From Bacteroidales bacterium UBA1187 (lineage in GTDB: Bacteria; Bacteroidota; Bacteroidia; Bacteroidales; Paludibacteraceae), in the NCBI GenBank assembly GCA_002309835.1, contig DBYL01000025.1, positions 84,510 through 111,671 of the forward strand: a stretch of DNA of 27,162 nucleotides, written 5' to 3'. Below, piece by piece: positions 1 to 6,912 of this stretch (the stretch's first letter is position 1; the number at the start of each line of letters is the position of its first letter). A program made the position numbers and the translations under genes. Under the pieces are notes generated by a model. It was not told where the DNA came from. It saw only the letters and a list, made by a program, of their open reading frames with translations, and did not search any database.

Positions 1-2391
1 TCCAGTTTAGGTACTGGCACTACCAGCATCGGAACATTCGCAGCCGGTACTTACTTGTTATACATGAAGATGGGAGACAACAATCTGGGAATCGCAAATA
101 TAACTCTTGTACCGCAAGAGCCTGTTTGTACCGCACCGGAGAATGAGTTGGAGCTCAAGGCTGACAAGACGACGTCAATCTTCGTAGGCGATTCGATCAC
201 TTTCTCCACCACCGGCGGAAATGGTATGGATATCATCATCCAAGGCGCCAACGAGGAGGTGATCACCGCCGCCAACAAATGGGAGGCTACCGAAGGCGAG
301 CATACCTTCCGCGCCACCCAGTTACCAGACGAGAGCGGCGTAGAGATCATCTGCGGCGGTCTATCGGAGATCAAACTCACTGTCCGCACGAAAGATCCTG
401 TTGTTGATTGTATCATCGACGGTCCGGACAGTATGTCCTTTGGACAACAATACATCTACAAAGCCATTGCTCTGAACGCAACCGAGTACGAGTGGTATCT
501 GAACGACGTCAAGCAAGGCAGCGATTCCGCTACATTTGCTTTCATCCCTGCAGCCATCGGCAACTACAACTTAGTTTGCAAGGCACGCAATGAGTTCAAT
601 AACGATACATGGATCACTTCTGCCACCAAGGTCATCAAAGTAACGAAACTTTGCGGCCTATTGGTAAGCGCAACTACGAACGATGAAGCTGCAGCCGGAT
701 TGTTAGGCGGTACTATCGATACCAATCTCGGCAAAGGAGACTCCAAGAAAATGGATAAGAATAAATATTGGGGCTTGAAGTTTATTGCCGGAACCCTGCA
801 GGCAGGAGACACGTTTGCTATTAATATTACTGCCGCTGCAGACCTTGGAAACTTCAAACTGTTTGGCGACAAAGAAGGTCAGGAACTGATTTTCGACGAA
901 GGCATCACTTATACCAAATCGGACGCAGCCATACCTGTTATTTGTCCGACGGGTGTAAAGAGAATCATCCTTCCTGCTGCGGCAACGGATAAGACCGCCC
1001 TCTATCTCTATCGCGGCGGAGCCGATGCAGAATGGAACGTAACATTCGATTCCGTTTCCATCAGCCGTCCTTGCGCAGCCAGCAGTGATGCCACCATCGC
1101 GTCTCTTCTGATAAACGACATAGAAATGGAAGCAGAGGGAGACGTATTCAGCTATACCGTACCGATGAGTGAGAATCTGGCTCAAGTAACGGTTCAATAC
1201 TTACTCTCATCCACGTTGGCAACCGCTACTCCTGCCAGCGGATTCACCATCAACGTGCCTGCCGCCGGCGATCCCGCCAATGAGGCAACCATCACCGTCA
1301 AGGCAGAGGACGAGACCCAGAAAGTATATACCGTGAAGATTGCCAAAGCCGCAACCGCCAGCAACGATGCATCACTCAAATCATTGCGCATTGACAACTA
1401 TGAGTTGACACCGGCATTCGCTTCTAACATCTATGAATACGAGATTACCATCCCGTATACAGCTCCGATGCCAACGGAAGAGAATGTTCACATTGAGCCG
1501 AACGCTTTAGCAGTGGACACCGTGAAGAGCAAACTGACTATCGAAGGCAATGTGATCACGAATCTCATCGTTGCAGAGGACGGCGAGACTTCGCTCACCT
1601 ACACCGTTACCGTTCAACGCGCTCCGGCGAAGAAGGATCTGCTGGAAGCAGCGTTCAGCAATGGTGCAAAGGGTTACATCAAGGACGGTGCGATTGCTGT
1701 TCCTTATCTCGCAGGCGAGGCAGAGCCGACCTTCATTGCCGCCAAGTTCTGGAAACCGGACAGCACTGCTACCGAGAAACCGTCTGCAGCCGTAGAAGAG
1801 GGCAAACTCGTTGTTACGGGTATTGACGGCAAAAAAGATGAGTACACGCTCCACTTCGTTGCAATGAGTCCGGCTTCGCTGACGATCGAAGAAGAGACTT
1901 CGCTCGACTCCGCCAGCATCGTTCTGCCCGGAGGCTTCATCTACAGCGTTTACGGATGGGATGCAGAAAAGGGCGTCAAGTTCAGCAAAGACGAGGAAGA
2001 GGCAAACAACCATCGTATTTCCGAAGGAAAAGACCGCATCTACATCGCGCTGCCCGCAGCAAGATATGTTATTCTGACCAGTGGTAAGGGTGCCAGTCGT
2101 CCTGTGGAAATCTTCATCAATGGCGAGCTGAGTTCCGTAACCAAGACTGCGGCTCAAGGCAAGACAATCACTCTGCCTATGAATAACGAGAAGGCCAACT
2201 TCATCAGCATCGAGAGCAAGGGCAACAACGGTGATGCCGGCTTCATCAGCATCAAACTGTCCAATTCGACACCAGAAGGTATCGAGGAGACAAAAGATGA
2301 CGTGAAAGCATTCAAGGTAATCCGCAACGGTCAGTTGCTGATCATCAAGGGCGAGAAGACCTATAATATTATCGGAGTACAACTCCGCTAA
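1..2391 (+). CDS. Secreted multi-domain adhesin-like protein, 5' partial
   Basis: The frame is open from the first base, so the gene starts upstream of the window; 796 residues are visible. No catalytic motif was recognised. Residues about 115-220 look Ig/PKD-like. From about 360 to 560 there are two tandem beta-sandwich repeats of the cadherin-like type, each opening with a pattern like 'DASLKSLRIDNYELTP' or 'DATIASLLINDIEME'. The region about 640-765 may be a carbohydrate-binding-like sandwich. The last 36 residues (GIEE..., KVIRNGQLLIIKG, TYNIIG) resemble the C-terminal sorting tails of Bacteroidales secreted proteins and match the tail of the M6 protease at 5279-6883. I infer an exported, surface-attached or released protein, possibly polysaccharide-binding. 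The stop is followed at once by a TGTAAGACC array and then a terminator. The function is unknown, while the coding call itself is secure. Confidence 0.85.
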   Translation, partial: SSLGTGTTSIGTFAAGTYLLYMKMGDNNLGIANITLVPQEPVCTAPENELELKADKTTSIFVGDSITFSTTGGNGMDIIIQGANEEVITAANKWEATEGEHTFRATQLPDESGVEIICGGLSEIKLTVRTKDPVVDCIIDGPDSMSFGQQYIYKAIALNATEYEWYLNDVKQGSDSATFAFIPAAIGNYNLVCKARNEFNNDTWITSATKVIKVTKLCGLLVSATTNDEAAAGLLGGTIDTNLGKGDSKKMDKNKYWGLKFIAGTLQAGDTFAINITAAADLGNFKLFGDKEGQELIFDEGITYTKSDAAIPVICPTGVKRIILPAAATDKTALYLYRGGADAEWNVTFDSVSISRPCAASSDATIASLLINDIEMEAEGDVFSYTVPMSENLAQVTVQYLLSSTLATATPASGFTINVPAAGDPANEATITVKAEDETQKVYTVKIAKAATASNDASLKSLRIDNYELTPAFASNIYEYEITIPYTAPMPTEENVHIEPNALAVDTVKSKLTIEGNVITNLIVAEDGETSLTYTVTVQRAPAKKDLLEAAFSNGAKGYIKDGAIAVPYLAGEAEPTFIAAKFWKPDSTATEKPSAAVEEGKLVVTGIDGKKDEYTLHFVAMSPASLTIEEETSLDSASIVLPGGFIYSVYGWDAEKGVKFSKDEEEANNHRISEGKDRIYIALPAARYVILTSGKGASRPVEIFINGELSSVTKTAAQGKTITLPMNNEKANFISIESKGNNGDAGFISIKLSNSTPEGIEETKDDVKAFKVIRNGQLLIIKGEKTYNIIGVQLR

Positions 2392-2464
2392 TGACCGCCT
2401 ACGGCTGTAAGACCGCTTTGCTGTAAGACCATTACATTGTAAGACCGGCTTACGCCTGTAAGAG
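2392..2464 (+). repeat. TGTAAGACC array with mini-hairpin spacers (array 1)
   Basis: TGTAAGA occurs at 2406, 2422, 2438 and 2457; the first three are followed by CC and are spaced 16 bp apart. Most segments between copies are tiny inverted repeats: GCC-TAC-GGC, GC-TTT-GC, AT-TAC-AT and GGC-TTAC-GCC. The array begins directly after the stop codon with TGACCGC, exactly as the second array does at 7675. I recognise no described repeat family. Confidence 0.8.
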
Positions 2465-2466
2465 AG

Positions 2467-2493
2467 ACAGCTCGCAGAAATGCGGGCTGTTTT
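2467..2493 (+). terminator. Probable intrinsic terminator of the adhesin-like gene
   Basis: A 9-bp stem (ACAGCTCGC at 2467-2475 with GCGGGCTGT at 2482-2490, one G-T pair) has a 6-nt loop and is followed by TTTT overlapping the stem end. It lies 75 bp after the stop. The T-run is short, so the call is moderate. Confidence 0.55.
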
Positions 2494-2572
2494 CGCGTTC
2501 GGCAACAAGATTGCGACAAACCAAACCACTCCGCCAGCAATAAACATAAAAAAAACAATACTACTATCCCAG

Positions 2573-2660
2573 ACGCTTATAATGGCATAAAATCAACAAA
2601 AACAGTATTATACTACGTATAATACTATATAAGCGTGAAAAATGCAAAAAATGGCATTTT
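2573..2660. repeat. Nested inverted repeats in an AT-rich spacer
   Basis: An outer 9-bp pair (ACGCTTATA at 2573-2581 with TATAAGCGT at 2628-2636) encloses a perfect 10-bp pair (AGTATTATAC at 2604-2613 with GTATAATACT at 2617-2626, 3-nt loop). A further 7-bp hairpin, AAAATGC/GCATTTT, follows at 2639-2660. No T-run follows the main structure. It could be a protein-binding site, a structured RNA or a small mobile-element relic; the sequence does not decide. Confidence 0.6.
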
Positions 2661-2663
2661 ATC

Positions 2664-2701
2664 ATATGGGTAACATATGGCTATGGTATGGGTATCCTAT
2701 G
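2664..2701 (+). repeat. Short TATGG direct repeats
   Basis: TATGG occurs five times within 38 bp, twice as CATATGG. It lies just after the nested inverted repeats. Two copies of CCGATGCA follow at about 2721-2750. The role is unknown; I saw no DnaA-box-like sequence that would support an origin. Confidence 0.5.
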
Positions 2702-2819
2702 GAACGCCTCCGTTGCGATACCGATGCAGGTCGGGTGCGCCACCGATGCAAGCCTTAAACTGAAACACGGATGCATAAATAGTGTTTAAATATTGTTAAA
2801 GAAAAAAAACATTAAAAAC

Positions 2820-3060
2820 ACTGCCGTAGAAAGCGTTAGCCGCTGGCGCGACAATGCACCCTGCCTTGGCTTAAAAAGAAATTTGCATCGTACTTACAAA
2901 AAATTGTAGTAATTTCGGCACGCCGCCTTGGAAAGTCTGGTTGGAGTTACGCTCCCCGCTACTCCTGCCGTTCGAAGCCAAAAGTCGATTGGCTTCTCCA
3001 TCTCCGAAAATACGTTCGCAACGCTTAGCGAACTCCAAATAAACCGATAAAACCAATAAT
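2820..3060. other. Gene-free region with several stem-loops
   Basis: This is the remainder of the 2392-3149 gap. Inverted repeats include GGAG-TTACG-CTCC (2943-2955), GAAGCCA/TGGCTTC (2974-2980 with 2990-2996) and GTTCGC/GCGAAC (3014-3019 with 3028-3033). A 61-residue frame on the minus strand (2871-3056) lacks recognisable domains and looks like a by-product of this structured DNA. Before it, 2760-2820 is very AT-rich and carries AGTGTTT/AAACACT at 2781-2822. No RNA family was recognised. Confidence 0.4.
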
Positions 3061-3094
3061 TTATACGAGCATAACTTATTTTTTTACCAATTTA

Positions 3095-3126
3095 TTTGGT
3101 AATTCAATTTTTTTGTAGTATCTTTG
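3095..3126 (+). promoter_or_regulatory. Bacteroidota-type promoter of mlaEF
   Basis: TTTG at 3095-3098 (the -33 element) and TATCTTTG at 3119-3126 (the -7 element, consensus TAnnTTTG) are separated by 20 bp, the usual Bacteroidota spacing. The predicted start of transcription is near 3133, ahead of GGAG (3142-3145) and the ATG at 3150. This also excludes the longer reading start at 3096, which lies inside the promoter. Confidence 0.85.
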
Positions 3127-3149
3127 CGCACTTTTTAATTTGGAGTAAT

Positions 3150-3887
3150 ATGCAGATACTACGACATATAGGGGAATATACGTTGCTGATGGGGAAGGTG
3201 CTGCGGTTGCCGGACAGGCAACGGATGTTCTGGCGGCAGTACAGTCGTGAGCTGGAGAAACAGGGTTTGCAGAGTTTGCCGATCGTGCTGATCATCTCCG
3301 TCTTCATCGGTGCTATCCTTACTATCCAGGCGAAGACGAACACAGAGAACCCGTTGCTACCCACGTACACGGTGGGCTTGCTCACGCGCGAGACGCTGCT
3401 GCTGGAGTTCTCGAGTACGATTCTCTGTTTGATACTTGCGGGAAAAGTAGGATCGAACATCGCGTCAGAGATTGGTACGATGCGTATCACCGAGCAGATA
3501 GATGCGATGGAGATCATGGGCGTGAATAGCGCCAATTACTTGATTCTGCCGAAAATCCTGGCGTTTGTGACCATGATGCCGATGCTCGTCATCATCTCCA
3601 CGACAGTGGGTCTGATTGGCGGTTGGGCCGTAGGTGCGTTCACGGATATCATCACGGTGCATGATTATCTGATAGGTGTACAGTATGCATTCAACCCGTA
3701 TTACGTTTGGTACGGAATTATCAAGAGTCTGGCGTTCGCGTTCGTGATCACGAGCATGAGTAGTTACTACGGGTATTACGTACGCGGGGGCGCGCTGGAC
3801 GTAGGCCGCGCGAGTACGAACGCCGTGGTGAATAGCAATATAATGATATTGTTCTTGGACCTCGTGTTGAGCAAACTGTTATTATAG
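3150..3887 (+). CDS. mlaE: MlaE-type ABC transporter permease (phospholipid/MCE transport)
   Basis: This is a 245-residue inner-membrane permease of the MlaE/YrbE family, which works with an MCE protein and the MlaF ATPase to move phospholipids between the membranes. The family core is visible: a hydrophobic segment with 'FIGAILTIQ' near residue 50, and the conserved stretch 'AGKVGSNIASEIGTMRITEQIDAME', written here only as an identifier by its parts AGKVGS, EIGTMR and EQIDAME, around residues 97-120. Several later membrane segments follow. I chose the ATG at 3150 because it has GGAG five bases upstream and follows a strong promoter; the frame extends to 3096 but would start inside the promoter. 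mlaF follows 118 bp later. No MCE (mlaD) gene is adjacent, so that subunit must be encoded elsewhere. Confidence 0.93.
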   Translation: MQILRHIGEYTLLMGKVLRLPDRQRMFWRQYSRELEKQGLQSLPIVLIISVFIGAILTIQAKTNTENPLLPTYTVGLLTRETLLLEFSSTILCLILAGKVGSNIASEIGTMRITEQIDAMEIMGVNSANYLILPKILAFVTMMPMLVIISTTVGLIGGWAVGAFTDIITVHDYLIGVQYAFNPYYVWYGIIKSLAFAFVITSMSSYYGYYVRGGALDVGRASTNAVVNSNIMILFLDLVLSKLLL

Positions 3888-3934
3888 AAGCTCGTAAACC
3901 CTTATAGCCATTCGGATAGCGTATATACTAAATC

Positions 3935-3966
3935 TCTGCTAAAGCAGAAGGGCTTACTTCGCTAAG
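3935..3966. repeat. Two small inverted repeats between mlaE and mlaF
   Basis: TCTGCT-AA-AGCAGA (3935-3948) is a perfect 6-bp inverted repeat, followed by CTTA/TAAG (3953-3956 with 3963-3966). There is no T-run, so it does not look like a terminator. The short stems with CTAA/TTAC-type centres resemble the mini-hairpins at 2392 and 7675. Confidence 0.45.
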
Positions 3967-4005
3967 AAAACAACATGGCATATATATTGCGGGAAGATTA
4001 AGAAA

Positions 4006-4761
4006 ATGATTGAAGTAAAAGATATAGTAAAGAGTTTTGACGGGAATGTGGTGCTGGACCATGTGAGTGCGACACTGCGGGACGGAGAGGTGAATATGAT
4101 CATCGGTCAGTCGGGTTCCGGTAAGACCGTATTCATGAAGAGTCTGATCGGTCTGCACAGCGTGGATAGCGGACAGATACTCTATGACGGTCGCGACCTG
4201 GCGAAGATGAAGGAGAAAGAGATCCGGGATCTGCATCGCGAGGTAGGCATGCTGTTTCAAGGTAGTGCGCTATTCGACAGCATGAGTGTGATGGAGAATG
4301 TGCTATTTCCGATGGAGATGTTCAGTCATCAGAGTCGCGAAGAGATGCAGGCGCGTGCGGAATTCTGCCTGAGACGCGTGGAGATGCCTGAGCGCGTGTG
4401 GCACCTGATGCCGAGTGAGATCAGTGGTGGTCAGCAGAAACGTGTGGCGATTGCGCGTGCGATCGTATTAGAGCCGAAATACCTGTTCTGCGACGAGCCG
4501 AACTCGGGTCTGGACCCGAAGACGAGTCTGGTGATCGATGCATTGATCCAAGACATCACGCGGGAATATAACATCTGCACGATTGTCAACAGTCACGACA
4601 TGAACTCGATCATGGAGATCGGTGATAACATCATCTTCCTGAAGGGTGGACAGAAAGAATGGCAAGGCAGCAGGCATGAGATCATGCAAAGCGAGAATAA
4701 GGCGCTGAACGACTTCGTCTTCGCCTCGGAATTGTTTAAAAAAGTAAAAGCTGCGCAGTGA
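4006..4761 (+). CDS. mlaF: MlaF-type ABC transporter ATP-binding protein
   Basis: This 251-residue cytoplasmic ATPase powers the MlaE permease. The Walker A motif GQSGSGKT is at residues 34-41, the signature is ISGGQQKR, the Walker B is YLFCDEPNSGLDP with the catalytic Glu, and the H-loop is in 'VNSHDM'. The acidic-Pro-Asn-Ser form of the D-loop region (DEPNSGLDP) fits the Mla/YrbF branch rather than general importers. The ATG has AAGATTAAGAAA before it. It follows mlaE by 118 bp with no terminator, so co-transcription is likely. The next gene starts 138 bp downstream, and the spacer holds a small ACGC-CTACA-GCGT hairpin at 4838-4850. Confidence 0.93.
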   Translation: MIEVKDIVKSFDGNVVLDHVSATLRDGEVNMIIGQSGSGKTVFMKSLIGLHSVDSGQILYDGRDLAKMKEKEIRDLHREVGMLFQGSALFDSMSVMENVLFPMEMFSHQSREEMQARAEFCLRRVEMPERVWHLMPSEISGGQQKRVAIARAIVLEPKYLFCDEPNSGLDPKTSLVIDALIQDITREYNICTIVNSHDMNSIMEIGDNIIFLKGGQKEWQGSRHEIMQSENKALNDFVFASELFKKVKAAQ

Positions 4762-4899
4762 ATATCATAAGAAAAAAAATACCAAAAATAATTTAAAAAT
4801 AGTAAAAAAACATAGATAAACCCCTTCGTCAGCAATAACGCCTACAGCGTCCACGAGTGCCCGCCCCGCCGGCCTACGTATAATTAACACAATAAGAAT

Positions 4900-5268
4900 A
4901 TGAAAAAGATTTTAATGATGATGGCCATGATGGCCACGATGGTCTTGAGCGCACAAAATGCACAGGCTCAGGAGGTAGAGAGTGCTCCGCAAAAACACAG
5001 TGTACCTGCTTACCGCGGATTGATCGAACGCGAGCAACCGAACGGGTATAAGTTACGTACGTTCTTGCGTGGCGACGAGCACAAGCATTGGACAATGACC
5101 GAGGACGGTTGGCAGATCGTTGAGCATAAAGGATGGCTCAAATATGCCAAGTTGAACCGCAAAGGTAAGGTTGTTAACCACTGGCGTAAGGCCCACAATG
5201 CCGAGGATCGCAGCAAATGCGAGAAGCGCTGGTTAGAGAAACATGGTATCAAGAAAGTAATCGCATAA
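4900..5268 (+). CDS. Small secreted protein resembling an M6-protease propeptide
   Basis: This 122-residue protein has a signal peptide (MKKILMMMAMMATMVLS..., cleavage probably after ...AQNAQA near residue 24). Its mature part is the propeptide type found at the N-terminus of M6 metalloproteases: PAYRG, then GDEH and 'TEDGW'. An ungapped 41-residue alignment with the N-terminus of the next gene's product gives 17 identities, including PAYRG and GDEH. The remainder (KYAKLN..GKVV, KAHNAEDRS, basic helix to the end) also looks like the second half of such propeptides as I remember them. There is no catalytic domain. It lies 10 nt before the protease gene, so the two are very likely one operon. 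I infer a trans-acting inhibitor or folding helper for that protease; a relic of a duplicated protease gene is the main alternative. No promoter was clear. Confidence 0.82.
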   Translation: MKKILMMMAMMATMVLSAQNAQAQEVESAPQKHSVPAYRGLIEREQPNGYKLRTFLRGDEHKHWTMTEDGWQIVEHKGWLKYAKLNRKGKVVNHWRKAHNAEDRSKCEKRWLEKHGIKKVIA

Positions 5269-5278
5269 AATAGGTATT

Positions 5279-6883
5279 ATGAAAAAATTAGTCAGTTTAT
5301 TTATTTGTTTGGCTTTCGCTGCGACAGCGATGGCTAAACCGGCGTACCGTGGTCCGATTACGCGGACGTTAGCCGATGGTACAGAAAAAGTAGTTTATCT
5401 GCATGGTGACGAACATTTCCATTACATGACCGATGAGGCCGGCGAATGGTTGGACGAGACGACTATGACTCCGATGAGCGCAGAGGTGAAAGCTAAGCGT
5501 TTACAGGCGGGAGAGGAGGCTATCAAGGCTCGTCGTGCGCGAAAAGCGAAAGAAGGCGTTGGTGATGAGCCAAACCCTGCACCGCGTGGATTGGTGATTC
5601 TGGCCGAATACCAAGACACGAAATTCTCAAAGTTAGACGAGGCATTAGCGGATACTATGCTGAATGGTGTTAACTTCACGCGCAGTTTCACGTATCGCAC
5701 AAAAGTAGACGGCGTATTGAAACTGATAACGGTTAAGAGTGAAGGTAGCGTTCGCAAGTATTTCCAAGACCAGAGTTACGGTGCTTACAACCCGCATTTT
5801 GATGTGTTTGGTCCCGTGACGCTGAGTCAAAACGCAGAGTACTACGGAGCTCCGGATGGCAACGCGCATGACATTCGTCCTCGAGAAATGATTATTGAGG
5901 CATGCGAACAGGCCAAAGCCAAAGGTGCCAACTTTGCGCAGTATGACAACGATAACGACGGACTTATTGATTTCGTATATGTCATCTATGCCGGTTATGG
6001 TGAAGCTGATGGAGGTGGTGAGAACACTATCTGGCCGCACCAATGGGATGTAAGCGTAAAAGGGAAATATATTGACGGCAAGAAATTAGGACGCTATGCG
6101 TGTGGCTGCGAGTTGGATCATCAGTTCAAAGTATATGACGGTATTGGCACATTCTGCCATGAGTTCAGTCACGTATTGGGGTTGCCGGATTTCTATGAGA
6201 CGAGTAGCGAGCCGACTCAGCATCACACGCTTGCAGATTGGGACGTCATGGACTACGGCCCCTACAACAACCACGGCAATACTCCACCCGCTTATTCTGC
6301 TTACGAGCGTTTCTACATGGGATGGTTGACTCCGCGTTTGCTGAACGAGCCGGAGAGCGTAACATTACACTCCATTAACAAAGGGAACGGTTCTTCGTTA
6401 GTCATAGAGGAAAACGACGTACTTCCTACTCCGGGATGGCATCCAAACCCTACTCATTTCTATCTGCTTGAGACGCGTGAGTTGAGCGGATGGGATGAAT
6501 TCCTTCCCGGCGCAGGTATGCTCATCACGGAAGTTCGATATGATTACGCCAGCTGGAAATATAACACCGTTAACAACGATTCATCCGCAATGCGCGTGAA
6601 CATTCTGGAGGCTGTTCAGAACAAAGGCAAATTCGGCAAAGCAACCGATGTCTATCCCGCAGGAGCCACCGAATGGACGGCATTGGCGGACCATGAGGTA
6701 ACAAATATCAGTCTTAACTCAGCGACGGGAGCTGTTCAGTTCCTATATCGTGGCGGATGGCCCGAAGGTATCGAAGATGTAGAGGCTGAAGGCGGTGCAC
6801 GGAAAGTGCTGCGCGACGGTAAGATTTATATTATCCGGAATGGGGTAACGTATGACCTGAATGGTCAGACGTTGGACCGATAG
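5279..6883 (+). CDS. Secreted M6-family zinc metalloprotease with C-terminal sorting tail
   Basis: The product is 534 residues. A signal peptide (MKKLVSLFICLAFAATAMA) is followed by a propeptide-like segment (PAYRG...GDEH, residues about 20-60) and a basic linker. The catalytic domain carries an Asp-rich, probably calcium-binding loop DNDNDGLID (residues 223-231) and the zinc motif HEFSHVLGLPDFYE with HExxH at residues 294-298, matching the immune-inhibitor-A/M6 pattern HExxHxxGxxD. 'DWDVMDYG' after it gives the Met-turn-like segment. The final 36 residues (GIEDV..., KVLRDGKIYIIRNG, TYDLNG) match the tail of the protein at 1-2391 and look like a type IX secretion signal. The protein is therefore probably exported to the surface or medium, with the small propeptide-like protein encoded just upstream. 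The substrate is unknown. Confidence 0.92.
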   Translation: MKKLVSLFICLAFAATAMAKPAYRGPITRTLADGTEKVVYLHGDEHFHYMTDEAGEWLDETTMTPMSAEVKAKRLQAGEEAIKARRARKAKEGVGDEPNPAPRGLVILAEYQDTKFSKLDEALADTMLNGVNFTRSFTYRTKVDGVLKLITVKSEGSVRKYFQDQSYGAYNPHFDVFGPVTLSQNAEYYGAPDGNAHDIRPREMIIEACEQAKAKGANFAQYDNDNDGLIDFVYVIYAGYGEADGGGENTIWPHQWDVSVKGKYIDGKKLGRYACGCELDHQFKVYDGIGTFCHEFSHVLGLPDFYETSSEPTQHHTLADWDVMDYGPYNNHGNTPPAYSAYERFYMGWLTPRLLNEPESVTLHSINKGNGSSLVIEENDVLPTPGWHPNPTHFYLLETRELSGWDEFLPGAGMLITEVRYDYASWKYNTVNNDSSAMRVNILEAVQNKGKFGKATDVYPAGATEWTALADHEVTNISLNSATGAVQFLYRGGWPEGIEDVEAEGGARKVLRDGKIYIIRNGVTYDLNGQTLDR

Positions 6884-6910
6884 TTTAGCGTTTAGCGATT
6901 AGTGATTAGG
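6883..6910 (+). repeat. Heptamer tandem repeat in the protease-xth gap
   Basis: Four exact-period units fill the gap: GTTTAGC twice, then GATTAGT and GATTAGG. The first G is the last base of the protease stop codon, and the array ends two bases before the xth start codon. It belongs to the period-7 family found elsewhere in this window. Confidence 0.85.
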
Positions 6911-6912
6911 GC

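Noticed and set aside
2392..2464. CRISPR array
   Set aside because: The constant units are 9-10 bp, the spacers only 7-12 bp and palindromic, and no cas genes are present.
1507..2547. 346-residue open frame on the minus strand opposite the adhesin-like gene
   Set aside because: It lies antisense to a clear coding frame, has no domain likeness or signal, and crosses the terminator and TGTAAGACC array.
2573..2820. Replication origin
   Set aside because: The region is AT-rich with direct and inverted repeats, but has no recognisable DnaA boxes and no dnaA, dnaN or repA gene nearby.
2871..3056. 61-residue minus-strand frame in the mlaE upstream region
   Set aside because: No domain, no clear ribosome binding site, and the DNA is better described by a series of inverted repeats.
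4879..4884. TATAAT upstream of the propeptide-like gene as a promoter
   Set aside because: The primary sigma factor of Bacteroidota uses TAnnTTTG, and no TTTG lies at the right distance. It could be chance in AT-rich DNA.
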